Of a stretch of 64,000 nucleotides of DNA, positions 31,218 through 39,392 are shown piece after piece (positions within the stretch are counted from its first letter, which is position 1; the number at the start of each line of letters is the position of its first letter). Origin of the DNA: Pseudomonadota bacterium (lineage in GTDB: Bacteria; Myxococcota_A; Polyangia; GCA-2747355); contig JADJDT010000006.1 in assembly GCA_016702545.1 (NCBI GenBank), positions 1-64,000 on the forward strand, given 5' to 3'. Under the pieces are notes generated by a model. It saw only the letters and a list, made by a program, of their open reading frames with translations, did not search any database and was not told the origin of the DNA. The position numbers were made by a program, and so were the translations under genes.

Positions 31218-31772
31218 ATGAGCTGGGACGATCAGGGGGGTGTGATGGACGAGCGATTGGCGCTGCTGCGGCAGCATGTGCGCGAGGTGCCCGATTTCCC
31301 CAAGGCGGGGATTCTCTTTCGCGACATCACGCCGCTGCTCGCCAGCCCGCGGGCCTTCGGCCTGGCGATCGAGTTGCTGGCCGAGCGCCTGCGCCCCCAG
31401 CGACTCGATCATCTGGTCGCGATCGAGTCGCGCGGCTTCCTGCTGGGCGGTCCGCTGGCGCTGGCCCTCGGGGTGCCGCTGCAGCTGGTGCGCAAGGCGG
31501 GCAAGCTGCCGTGGAAGACCGACGCCGTCAGCTACGCGCTGGAGTACGGCGAGAGCACGCTGGAGCTGCACCAGGATGCTCTCGGCGCCGGCGGTCGCGT
31601 GGCGATCGTCGATGATGTGCTGGCCACGGGTGGCACGGCGGCGGCCGCGGTGACGCTGGTGCAGCGGCAGGGCGGGCAGGTGGTCGAGGTGGCCTTCCTG
31701 ATCGAGCTGGTGGCGCTCGGCGGCCGCCGGCAGCTCGGGGCGACGCCCTGCCGGGCGTTGCTCGCGCTGTGA
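31218..31772 (+). CDS. apt: Adenine phosphoribosyltransferase
   Basis: This 184-aa enzyme makes AMP from adenine and PRPP (purine salvage). Signatures are VPDFPKAGILFRDITPLL, AIESRGFLLGGPLAL and the PRPP loop VAIVDDVLATGGTAAA. ATG at 31245 is an alternative start. Its stop overlaps the GTG of the next gene. Confidence 0.95.
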   Translation: MSWDDQGGVMDERLALLRQHVREVPDFPKAGILFRDITPLLASPRAFGLAIELLAERLRPQRLDHLVAIESRGFLLGGPLALALGVPLQLVRKAGKLPWKTDAVSYALEYGESTLELHQDALGAGGRVAIVDDVLATGGTAAAAVTLVQRQGGQVVEVAFLIELVALGGRRQLGATPCRALLAL

Positions 31773-32449
31773 GCACCTTGCTCCCTATGCGTTCGCGTCT
31801 TGCTGCTCCGCTCGCCCGAGCTCGGGGCGGGCGCCTCGCCCTGCGGGGCCGCGCCTGGTGGGTTTGTGCGTATGCGGCGGTCGGGATCGGCTGTGTCGCC
31901 ACTCCGCCGCCGGGCGGGATCCAGCCCGGGATCCGGGCCGATGGGGGGGCGCCGCGCTTTGCGACGATTGCCCGCTGCGCCGCGGTGGGAGCCTGTCCGG
32001 GCCCAGTTTGCGGTGCGCTGGCCCAGGGCGCACCCGACGGGCGCAGCGTCGAGTTGCGCGCCTGCGGCGTGCTCGACCTCTATTTCACAGGGGGGACCGT
32101 CGTGGCGCTGCCTGGGAGTCCGTCGCTGGCCCTCCACCTCGGCCGCTTCGACCTTCAGCCCGCGGTGCGGGTCGAGGCCAGCCGCGATGGCACCCAGTAC
32201 GTCGATGTCGGCTTCCTCAACGCCGCACCCAGCGTCGATGCGCGCTGCGTCGCCACCCGCGTCGAAGGGCGCCTGCTGCTCGATCTCGCGGTCGGAGCGG
32301 GCGCCGGCGGCGGCTGTCGTGCCATGGCCGAGGTGGCGGCGCTACGCCTTAGCACCCTGGCCGGCGGGTCCGGCGGGGCGACGGGGGGCGGCACGCTCGA
32401 GCTCGATGCGGTCGAGGCGCTGGAGGGCGCCTTCCGACCCGCTCGCTAA
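31769..32449 (+). CDS. Predicted lipoprotein, unknown function
   Basis: This 226-aa protein starts with GTG overlapping the apt stop (GTGA). An N-terminal basic region and hydrophobic segment end at GIGCVA, a likely lipobox. The rest is rich in Gly, Ala and Arg with no recognised domain. Its TAA stop lies inside the CTAAG target duplication of the adjacent inverted-repeat element, so the insertion did not disrupt it. Confidence 0.6.
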   Translation: MSTLLPMRSRLAAPLARARGGRLALRGRAWWVCAYAAVGIGCVATPPPGGIQPGIRADGGAPRFATIARCAAVGACPGPVCGALAQGAPDGRSVELRACGVLDLYFTGGTVVALPGSPSLALHLGRFDLQPAVRVEASRDGTQYVDVGFLNAAPSVDARCVATRVEGRLLLDLAVGAGAGGGCRAMAEVAALRLSTLAGGSGGATGGGTLELDAVEALEGAFRPAR

Positions 32450-32450
32450 G

Positions 32451-32604
32451 GACCCGCTCGGAAATAGCTCATCCATCTGGCCGTCGATCCATCCCGCCTG
32501 GCTGCGTTGCAGCTCCTCGCAATACCGACAGTATTCCTTCGTCGCTGCGCCTTGCCCGGCGGGCGCCTCAACGCCCAGTTGATCGAGTTATTTTCGAGCG
32601 GGTC
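32451..32604. mobile_element. MITE/REP-like palindromic element, 154 bp, flanked by CTAAG
   Basis: The ends form 20-bp inverted repeats (GACCCGCTCGGAAATAGCTC against the complement of the right end, 18 of 20 matching). The interior has a hairpin centred on AATACCGACAGTATT. CTAAG occurs directly on both sides (32446-32450 and 32605-32609), as expected of a 5-bp target duplication. No transposase is encoded. GACCCGCTCG also occurs just before the left CTAAG, so part of the resemblance could come from tandem duplication. Confidence 0.7.
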
Positions 32605-32617
32605 CTAAGGCAGGGTT

Positions 32618-32646
32618 TTGACACGTCGCCGCGCGGGCCAGACAAT
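32618..32646 (+). promoter_or_regulatory. Candidate sigma70 promoter giving a leaderless diguanylate cyclase mRNA
   Basis: TTGACA at 32618-32623 and GACAAT at 32641-32646 are 17 nt apart. The start codon at 32653 lies 6 nt after the -10 box, about where transcription would begin, and no Shine-Dalgarno sequence precedes it. Confidence 0.45.
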
Positions 32647-32652
32647 CGGCCG

Positions 32653-33732
32653 ATGGAAAACACTGCCGGAGAAGTGGCGCTGCCGCGGCGCCCGCGGGTG
32701 CTGTTGGCCGATGACGATGCGTTGCTGCGCCGCACCTTGGCGCGCGCGCTGGGTCAGAGCTTCGAGGTGATCGAGGCGGAGGACGGCGAGCAGGGCCTGG
32801 CGCTGGCGCGCGAGCTGCGACCCGAGGTCGTGATCGCCGACCAGCGCATGCCGAAGATCAATGGCGTCGAGTTGCTGGCGCAGCTGCACGACGAGCTGCC
32901 CGAGACGACGCGCGTGCTGATCACCGGCTACAGCGATTACGGGCCGGTGGTCGAGGCGATCAACGACGCCCGCATCCATCACTACTTCGAGAAGCCCTTT
33001 CACACCGTCGATCTCGTGACCGTGGTCGAGGCGCTGACCCGCTCACGGGCCCTCGAGCGCGAACGCGACGCCTTGCTCGTGCAGCTCGAGGCCAACGTGG
33101 CGGAGCTGGCGCGGGCCAACGCCCGTTTGGCCGAGAGCGAGGCCGAGCTCGAGCGGGCCGTCCGCGAGCGGACCGCCGAGCTGCGCGTCGCCAACGCGCA
33201 GCTGGAGCTCGCCAACGGGCAGCTGCGCGTGATGGCGACCCACGATGGGCTGACGCGCTTGTTCAACCACACCTACCTGATGGAGCACTTGCGGCTCGAG
33301 GTGGCGCGCGGGGTGCGCTACCGCCGCGGCTTCTCGGTGCTCTTCGTCGACCTCGACGACTTCAAGCGGGTCAACGATCGCCATGGCCACGCCGTCGGTG
33401 ATGCCGTGCTGTCCGGAGTCGCGCGCGTGCTCGACGGGGGTGGTGCCCACGCCGTGCGCCGTTCGGACCTCGCCGCGCGTTACGGCGGTGAAGAGTTCTG
33501 CATCGTGCTGCCGGAGACCCCGATCGAGGGCGCGCTGGTCAAGGCCGAGCGCATCCGCGCGGCGGTGGGTGCCCTACGCTGGCCGCAGGCCGACCTCAGC
33601 GTGACCCTCAGCGTCGGGGTCGCGACTTACCCCGACGACGGCGCGGACGAGCGCGCGCTGCTCGAGGCGGCCGACCGGGCGCTGTACGCGGCCAAGCAGG
33701 GCGGCAAGAACCGGGTGTGCACCGCCCACTAG
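32653..33732 (+). CDS. Response regulator: REC-coiled coil-GGDEF diguanylate cyclase
   Basis: This 359-aa protein has a receiver (VLLADDDALLRR, Asp in VVIADQRMPK, EKPF), a coiled coil at about 130-190 and a GGDEF domain with VLFVDLDDFKRVND and active site RYGGEEF. An inhibitory I-site RRSD lies five residues before GGEEF, so product inhibition by c-di-GMP is expected. It makes c-di-GMP when phosphorylated. Its TAG stop is shared with the convergent ppx in CTAG. Confidence 0.93.
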   Translation: MENTAGEVALPRRPRVLLADDDALLRRTLARALGQSFEVIEAEDGEQGLALARELRPEVVIADQRMPKINGVELLAQLHDELPETTRVLITGYSDYGPVVEAINDARIHHYFEKPFHTVDLVTVVEALTRSRALERERDALLVQLEANVAELARANARLAESEAELERAVRERTAELRVANAQLELANGQLRVMATHDGLTRLFNHTYLMEHLRLEVARGVRYRRGFSVLFVDLDDFKRVNDRHGHAVGDAVLSGVARVLDGGGAHAVRRSDLAARYGGEEFCIVLPETPIEGALVKAERIRAAVGALRWPQADLSVTLSVGVATYPDDGADERALLEAADRALYAAKQGGKNRVCTAH

Positions 33733-34688
33733 CCGCTCGAGGTGCCGTGGGCCGGATCGCCGGGGTCGCCCGTTGCAGCGAGCTCGCGCGCTAGACCCCA
33801 GCGCACGCCGCGGTCGGAGACCTCCACGGCGTCGGCGCCGAGCTGCTGCATGATCTCGTCGACGAGCGCGGCGCCGGCGACGATCACGTCGGCGCGCTGG
33901 GCCGGCAGGCCGGGCAGGCGGCGGCGCTCGGCCAGCGACAGGGCGGCCAGCCGTCGCGCGAGCTGCTGGATCTGCCCGCGCGTCAGGTGGGCGCCGTCCA
34001 CGCGGCTGCCGTCGTAGCTGGCGAGGCCGAGCTCGATCGCCGCGAGCGTGGTCAGTGTGCCGGCCACGCCGATCAGGCGGTGGGGTGGATGCGGCAGTTG
34101 CGTCGGCAACGCCGCGAGCGCTTGCCGCACGTCGTGCCGCAGGGCCTCCAGCTCCGCAGGCGCGGGTGGATCCTGCTTGAGGTGCCGTTCGGTCAGCCGC
34201 ACGCTGCCGAGGTCGAGGCTGACGGGCTGACCGACCGCGCCGTCCTGGCCGACGGTGATCAGCTCGGTGGAGCCACCGCCGACATCGAAGACCAAGGTGC
34301 CGGGCGCGAGCGGCGCGTCGGCGCCAGCCACGCCGCGCAACACGAGCTCCGCCTCACGCAGGCCACTCACGACCTCGACGCTGCAGCCCAAGAGCTGCGC
34401 GGCGCGGCCGAGGAACTCCGGGCCGTTGGCGGCGTCGCGCAGCGCCGAGGTGCCGACGGCCGCGCGTCGGGTCACGCGCCAGTCGGCGAGGCGTGCGCGG
34501 TAGTCTGCCAGCGCGGCGAGCGTGCGCTCGATGGCCGCGGGTTGCAGCCGGCGCTCACGGTCGACGCCCTGGCCGAGTCGCGTGATCAGGCAGGCCTGCT
34601 CGAGCACCTGCAGAGCACCCTTCGGTGAGGCTTCGGTGACCAGCAGCAGCACCGAGTTGGTACCGATGTCGATCGTCGCCAGACGCAT
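33729..34688 (-). CDS. Ppx/GppA-family phosphatase
   Basis: This 319-aa protein has the ASKHA nucleotide-binding fold: TIDIGTNSVLLLV at the start, AAVGTSALRDAANG and LVFDVGGGSTELI. Length matches the short, HD-less Ppx/GppA subgroup. It hydrolyses polyphosphate or pppGpp; which one cannot be decided here. A second, longer member is at 44657-46318, next to ppk1. Confidence 0.9.
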   Translation of the reverse strand: MRLATIDIGTNSVLLLVTEASPKGALQVLEQACLITRLGQGVDRERRLQPAAIERTLAALADYRARLADWRVTRRAAVGTSALRDAANGPEFLGRAAQLLGCSVEVVSGLREAELVLRGVAGADAPLAPGTLVFDVGGGSTELITVGQDGAVGQPVSLDLGSVRLTERHLKQDPPAPAELEALRHDVRQALAALPTQLPHPPHRLIGVAGTLTTLAAIELGLASYDGSRVDGAHLTRGQIQQLARRLAALSLAERRRLPGLPAQRADVIVAGAALVDEIMQQLGADAVEVSDRGVRWGLARELAATGDPGDPAHGTSSG

Positions 34689-34756
34689 TTGAATGCCTTC
34701 GCGAGCGCGGTCGGGGCAAGTGCGTTCGTTCGGCGCGAGGGGCCGGCGCTGCGCGC

Positions 34757-35350
34757 TCAGCTCGGACTCGCGGTGCGGGCCAGCCAGGGGCCCAGGAGCT
34801 GGCGGGGCGCTGCGGACGAGGTGGTCGCGGACAAGGTGGTCGCCGTGGATCGGGGGCTCGCGAGTCCTCCCGAGCGCTCCTGGCGCACGCGCTGGACCCG
34901 GCCCAGCAGCACCCGTAGGCGGCGAAGGCGCTCTTCGGTCACATAGTCGACAATCAGTTGCTGGTGGACCCGCGCGATCGCGCGAAAGCGCACGCCGCTC
35001 AGGTGAAAGTCGGGGTCGATGTGGTCGTGGCGGATCTCGCCCGTGGCCCAGATCTTCTCGCTCGTTCCCGGCAGCTCGAACTCGAGGCCGACGAGATCGT
35101 GCGGACCAGGCCGCGTCAGGCGCCGCGGGGAGAGGGGCAGGGTCAAGCGCCGCACCATCATGCCGGTGCCGCAGAGGTTGACCGTCAGCGCCGATTGCGC
35201 TTGCTCCCCGAGATGCTCATGCAGCGGGAGCTGCAGCGCGAGGCGCAGCGCGAGCCGCCGCCCCACCGGGTCGAGCTCGGATGCTGCGAAGCGCGCCGGA
35301 GCGGCGGGTGGCCTGATGATCGTCGGAAGCTGTGACATGGGCCGCATCAT
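34757..35350 (-). CDS. PilZ-domain protein
   Basis: This 197-aa protein has an N-terminal Arg-rich segment (GRRLALRLALQL) and the PilZ-like NLCGTGMMV, with beta strands before DPDFHLSGVRF. Both c-di-GMP-binding motifs (RxxxR and D/NxSxxG) are only loosely matched, with Cys in place of Ser in the second. The C-terminal tail is low complexity. It is probably a c-di-GMP effector or a degenerate relative. Confidence 0.65.
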   Translation of the reverse strand: MMRPMSQLPTIIRPPAAPARFAASELDPVGRRLALRLALQLPLHEHLGEQAQSALTVNLCGTGMMVRRLTLPLSPRRLTRPGPHDLVGLEFELPGTSEKIWATGEIRHDHIDPDFHLSGVRFRAIARVHQQLIVDYVTEERLRRLRVLLGRVQRVRQERSGGLASPRSTATTLSATTSSAAPRQLLGPWLARTASPS

Positions 35351-35432
35351 CGCGTGCGGTCGTGATGTGTCGCAAGAATTCCACCCCGCGCCGGGGCAAC
35401 CGCCGGCGCGTCGCGCCGATAATGCCGGCGCG

Positions 35433-36287
35433 ATGACGGTCAGTGCCCCATCCCCCCGCCCCGCCGAGAGCCGCGCCGAAGCTCGCGGGGAAGCTCACGC
35501 CGAAGCTCGAGCCGCGGGCACGTCGAGAGCGCCGGGCGCTCGTCCCCAGACCCCCTCAGGGGAGGCGGGCGCCTTCGCCCTGTTGCTGGCGCGCGGTCGC
35601 GCGCCGGTGGGGCCCACCGCGAGCTGCGATAGCGGCAGCAGTCAAGGCGTGGCGAGTCGGGCGTCGACCGAAACTCGAGCTGAGCCGAGTGAGCCGAACG
35701 CAGGCCGTGAGCGCGCGCCGGAGCCTGGCTCGCCGCCACCGTGCGGCTCGGCTGCGGCAGCGCCAGCTGGGCCCCTCGACGCGCGCGGGCCGGTCGGGCA
35801 GGCGGTGGGCGGGCCGCCGGCCGCAGCAGCGGCGCTGTCGGGCGGCGGCATCGCTGCCGTCCAGGGCATCGAGCGGCTGGTGCGGGCCGCGGCCGTCTCG
35901 GAGGTGCGCGGCAACAGCACTATGCGGCTACGGCTCGACGGCGGTCGGCTCGGACCGATCGAGGTGGCGCTCCGCATGCGCGGGGGGCGTCTGTGCACGG
36001 TGCTGGGACTGGAGCGGGCGAGCGAGTACACCCTGGTGCGCGGCGCCCTGCCGCAGCTCGAGCACGCCCTCCGCGAGCGCGGCTTGGCCATCGCGCCGGT
36101 CGAGGTGCAGGTGGGAGCCAGCCCAGATCGGCAGCGCGATGGCGGGGGCGGCGGTGCTCGCACGGCTGAGCAGGGGCGTGCTGTGGCTGAGGAGCCCGTG
36201 GCCGCGATCGGCGGGAGCGGGGCTCGCCGGGCCGAGTCCCTGCCGCTCCGCTCGCCGCGCCGATCGCCCACGGACTATGTCGCGTAG
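35433..36287 (+). CDS. SctP/FliK-like needle or hook length-control protein
   Basis: This 284-aa protein has a disordered N-terminus rich in Ala, Pro, Gly and Arg, with a repeated AEARGEAHAEARA. A conserved C-terminal domain follows: TMRLRLDGGRLGPIEVALRM then ALPQLEHALRERGLAIAPVE, the pattern of the FliK/SctP C-terminal domain. Such proteins act as length rulers and trigger substrate switching in type III export. The sctQ-like gene follows 78 bp later. Confidence 0.65.
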   Translation: MTVSAPSPRPAESRAEARGEAHAEARAAGTSRAPGARPQTPSGEAGAFALLLARGRAPVGPTASCDSGSSQGVASRASTETRAEPSEPNAGRERAPEPGSPPPCGSAAAAPAGPLDARGPVGQAVGGPPAAAAALSGGGIAAVQGIERLVRAAAVSEVRGNSTMRLRLDGGRLGPIEVALRMRGGRLCTVLGLERASEYTLVRGALPQLEHALRERGLAIAPVEVQVGASPDRQRDGGGGGARTAEQGRAVAEEPVAAIGGSGARRAESLPLRSPRRSPTDYVA

Positions 36288-36365
36288 TCCCGGCAGTAGA
36301 CCATGGCCGCGGGCGGCGCAGGGGGAGGCGCTGGCAGCGGTGGGCCGATGTTATGATGTCGCGTC

Positions 36366-37559
36366 GTGATCAGGCCCTTCCCCTTCAGCGCCCTGCCTCA
36401 TGTCAGCCGCGCGCAGGCTGCCACAGCGCGGGCGCTGCGTGCTCACCTCGGTGCTGAGGCGGCGGGGGCGTGGCGCCGGTGGGTCGAGCGCTTCTTCGGC
36501 GCCGCGCCCGGCACGGCGACGCTGCGCTTGAGAGCGGTGCATGGCGTGTGTCCCACGCAGCTCGTGCCGCGCTTGCAGCGCGGGGTGGCTCTCCGGCTCA
36601 GCGACGGCGGCGCCGGCCAGGTGGTGCTGGTGCTCGATGACGGGCTCGCCGCGCAGCTCGTCCGAGCGCTGTTGCGCGCCGGTGCCGAGGTGCCGCTGGG
36701 GCCGTCGACGGCGATGCAGCACGGTCTGCTGGCCTTTGCCCTCGGGTGGTTGCTCGCGGACCTCGGGGCCGCATCGTGTTGGACCGTCGAGCAAGCGGTG
36801 CCCAGCCTGGACGCGATCGTGCCGCGCGGCGACCGGCTGATCGAGTGCGTGCTGACGCTCGGGGCGCGGCAAGGATGCCTCTGGCTCCTGGCGTCCCCGC
36901 TGACGCTCGCCGCGCTACCGCCTGCTCCCGTGGACGAGAGCGCCGGGAGCCCGCGCTTCGCCGAGCTGCGTTGGTCGGCCGCGATCGAGGGCGCGCGCTT
37001 TGCGTTGCCCGCGGCCGAGCTCGAGCGGCTGGGCCCCGACGACATCATCGTCTCCCCCGCCTTGCGCGGCGTCGCTGCCGACGCGCGGAGCGCGTCGCGG
37101 TTGCGCGTGGGCCGCGGGTCGTGCGGCGTGCAGTGGGAGGCCGCCGGTTTGCGCGTTACCAGCGCCTACGAGCGCGATGCGCGGCGTTCGGCCGGCGATC
37201 CGTCGGTGCGGGACGCCGGCGGGTCACAGGATGGCGCAGCCACCGCACGGCTGCGCGGCAGGCGGGGCGAGCGCGGGATCGAGGGCGAGCGATCGCGAGG
37301 AGTGCTACCGATGAGCGACCGAGTCGAGTTGGAGCGGCGGGTGATCGACGAGCTCGAGGTCGAGATCGCCGTGGAGCTGGGGCGTGTCGAGCTGTCGCTG
37401 GCGGAGTTGACGCGGCTCGGGGTTGGCGACGTGATTGCCCTCGGCCAGCCGCTGGGTGGTGCGGTCGAGGTCTGGGCCGGGCGACGTCGCATCGGTCGGG
37501 CCGAGCTGGTCGACCTCGACGGCGAGACCGGCGTGCGCCTGATCGAGGTCTTCAGCTGA
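36366..37559 (+). CDS. sctQ: SctQ/YscQ-like type III secretion C-ring (sorting platform) protein
   Basis: This 397-aa protein has a divergent N-terminal region and a SpoA (FliN/FliM-type) domain at the C-terminus: IAVELGRVELSLAELTRLGV, GDVIALGQPLGGAVEVWAGR and ELVDLDGETGVRLIEVF. Fusion of a long N-terminal region to one clear C-terminal SpoA domain is typical of SctQ. No ATPase, export-gate or ring gene is in the window. Its stop forms the palindrome TCAGCTGA with the convergent glgA-like stop. Confidence 0.75.
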   Translation: MIRPFPFSALPHVSRAQAATARALRAHLGAEAAGAWRRWVERFFGAAPGTATLRLRAVHGVCPTQLVPRLQRGVALRLSDGGAGQVVLVLDDGLAAQLVRALLRAGAEVPLGPSTAMQHGLLAFALGWLLADLGAASCWTVEQAVPSLDAIVPRGDRLIECVLTLGARQGCLWLLASPLTLAALPPAPVDESAGSPRFAELRWSAAIEGARFALPAAELERLGPDDIIVSPALRGVAADARSASRLRVGRGSCGVQWEAAGLRVTSAYERDARRSAGDPSVRDAGGSQDGAATARLRGRRGERGIEGERSRGVLPMSDRVELERRVIDELEVEIAVELGRVELSLAELTRLGVGDVIALGQPLGGAVEVWAGRRRIGRAELVDLDGETGVRLIEVFS

Positions 37560-39111
37560 GCCCGATCCCCGCCCCGACCTCTGCCCCGACCGCCGCCTCG
37601 ACCTCTGCCCCGACCTCTGATTGGGGCCGGTCCTGCGGTAGATCGAGCAGCTGGCGGTAGAGCCGCTCGTAGCGCGCCGCCGAGGTCGTCCAACCCACGT
37701 GCTGCCGCATGCCGTTTTGTGTCAGGCGCCGCCAGCGCCGCCGATCGGCGAAGAGCGCCAGTAGCCGCTGCAGGCCGTGCAACAGTGCTGCGGCTGTCGG
37801 CGCGTCGAAGAGCACGCTGGTGCCCGTGCCACTCGGTGGATCGAAGTCGACCAGGTGGTCACGCAGGCCACCGGCGGCATGCGCCAGCGGCACCGCTCCG
37901 TAGCGCAACGCCTTGAGCGCCAGCACGCCGTTGGGTGCGCTCGGCGCTGGTAGCACGATCGCGTCGGCGCCGGCCAACGCGCGTCGCAACAGCTCCTCGC
38001 CGCCCCAGGGGCGGTAGGTCACGACTCGCGGCGCCTCCGTCACGAGCTGCGCGATGCGCTCCATCGTCGGTCCCGTCGCCTCGCCGAGGAAGACCACCTG
38101 CAGCTCGTGGCCCACCTCGGGGCTCAACCCCCCATCAGGGCTCAACCACCGCGGCGCGGCGTCGAGCACGAGCTCGGCGCCCGCGAGCTGGTGCAAGGGT
38201 CCGGCAACGAGCAACAGGGGATGCGTCGGATGCACGGGCAGCCCGAGCTCTTGCTGCAGCGCCTCTTTGCACTGCGCCTTGCCGTCGAGCTCGGCCGCAT
38301 CGAAGGCCATCGCCAGCGAATGGTCCTGGCCCGGCGCCCAGCGCTGCGCATCGATGCCGCCGGCGATTCCGGTCAGGCGCAGCCGACGAGCGGCGTAGAG
38401 GCCGTGCAGGCCGGCGCCCTGGCCGTCCTGCTGCAGCTCCGCGGCGAAGCTCGGGCTCGGCACCGTGATCGCATCGGCGAAGACCAAGCCCGCCTTGAGC
38501 AGGCTGACCTGGCCGTAGAACTCGAGGGCGTCGGGCTGATAGAGGTCGCCCGGGAGGCGCAGCTCGCCGAGGATACCGGGTGCGAACAAGCCCAGCTGCG
38601 CGGCGTCGTGCAGCGTGAAGACGACTGCCGTGTCGCCCAACGCGGGGGCACCGGCGGGCGGGCGCCGCAGCAGCAGCGGCAATAGGCCGGTGGCCCAGTC
38701 CTGAGCGTGAACCACCTGCGGCTTGAGCCCGAGCGTATGCACCAGCTGCACGACGCCCGCGGCCAAGAGATAGGCGCGGCGGTAGTCGTCGGCGTAGGGG
38801 CCGAAGTGCTGCTCGCGATGGAAGGTGGGCGGGTGATCGAGCAGGTAGACCGTCGCGTCCGACGGTGAAAGCTTGCCCTGCAAGACCTCGAGCTCGACGG
38901 GTTCGCCCCCGAGGTCGACCGGCAGCTTGCGCAGGCGGCGGGCTAGCCCGAAGCGCTGCTCGGCGCCCGTGCCGTAGGACGGCGCCACGATGCTGACGGT
39001 GAGGCCGCGCTCGCGGAGACCGCGCGCCAAGGCGGCGGTCTGCTCACCGATCTCGTTGGCGCCGGTCAGGGGCGCGATCTCCGGGCTGGCGAGCAAGACG
39101 TGCAGCGACAT
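37552..39111 (-). CDS. GlgA-like glycosyltransferase (GT5), divergent active site
   Basis: This 519-aa protein has the GT5 layout: MSLHVLLASPEIAPLTGANE at the start, LKPQVVHAQDWATGLLPLLL, VFTLHDAAQLGLFAPGIL and a C-terminal Rossmann half (LALKALRYGAVPLAHAAGGL). The N-terminal KxGGL motif that binds ADP-glucose reads PLTGANEIGEQ, without the Lys, and the C-terminal Glu motif reads PSAPNGVLAL. It may not be a true glycogen synthase. The extreme C-terminus is a tandem tail (EVGAEVEAAVGAEVGAG). It converges on sctQ. Confidence 0.75.
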   Translation of the reverse strand: MSLHVLLASPEIAPLTGANEIGEQTAALARGLRERGLTVSIVAPSYGTGAEQRFGLARRLRKLPVDLGGEPVELEVLQGKLSPSDATVYLLDHPPTFHREQHFGPYADDYRRAYLLAAGVVQLVHTLGLKPQVVHAQDWATGLLPLLLRRPPAGAPALGDTAVVFTLHDAAQLGLFAPGILGELRLPGDLYQPDALEFYGQVSLLKAGLVFADAITVPSPSFAAELQQDGQGAGLHGLYAARRLRLTGIAGGIDAQRWAPGQDHSLAMAFDAAELDGKAQCKEALQQELGLPVHPTHPLLLVAGPLHQLAGAELVLDAAPRWLSPDGGLSPEVGHELQVVFLGEATGPTMERIAQLVTEAPRVVTYRPWGGEELLRRALAGADAIVLPAPSAPNGVLALKALRYGAVPLAHAAGGLRDHLVDFDPPSGTGTSVLFDAPTAAALLHGLQRLLALFADRRRWRRLTQNGMRQHVGWTTSAARYERLYRQLLDLPQDRPQSEVGAEVEAAVGAEVGAGIGLS

Positions 39112-39211
39112 GCAGGGGTCCGTGGGTGCGAGGGCGCCGAAGGCGACCCAGCGTGGAGGGCCACCGCGGGGTGGCGCGCCGGCGCGCGAGCGTGGCGCTC
39201 GAGGCGACGGC

Positions 39212-39244
39212 TGTTGCGTTGTGGTTGCGTTGTCGTTGCGGTTG
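39212..39244. repeat. Tandem repeat, 11 bp x 3, between glgA-like and folD
   Basis: GTTGCGTTGTG, GTTGCGTTGTC and a degenerate third copy (GTTGCGGTTGA) lie in the 281-bp divergent spacer. No promoter could be assigned in this spacer with confidence. Confidence 0.75.
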
Positions 39245-39392
39245 ACGGGTCGCGCCGGCTCCGGCATCGTGGCGCCCGTCGCCCGCGGCGGCGGACTATA
39301 GGCGGCTGGCGGAAGGTGTGTCAACGCGGCGGTCGGCGGTGGGGCTGGCGAGTCGGGGGGCTGGCGCCGCCACAGCAGCGCGGGAGGGGCCG

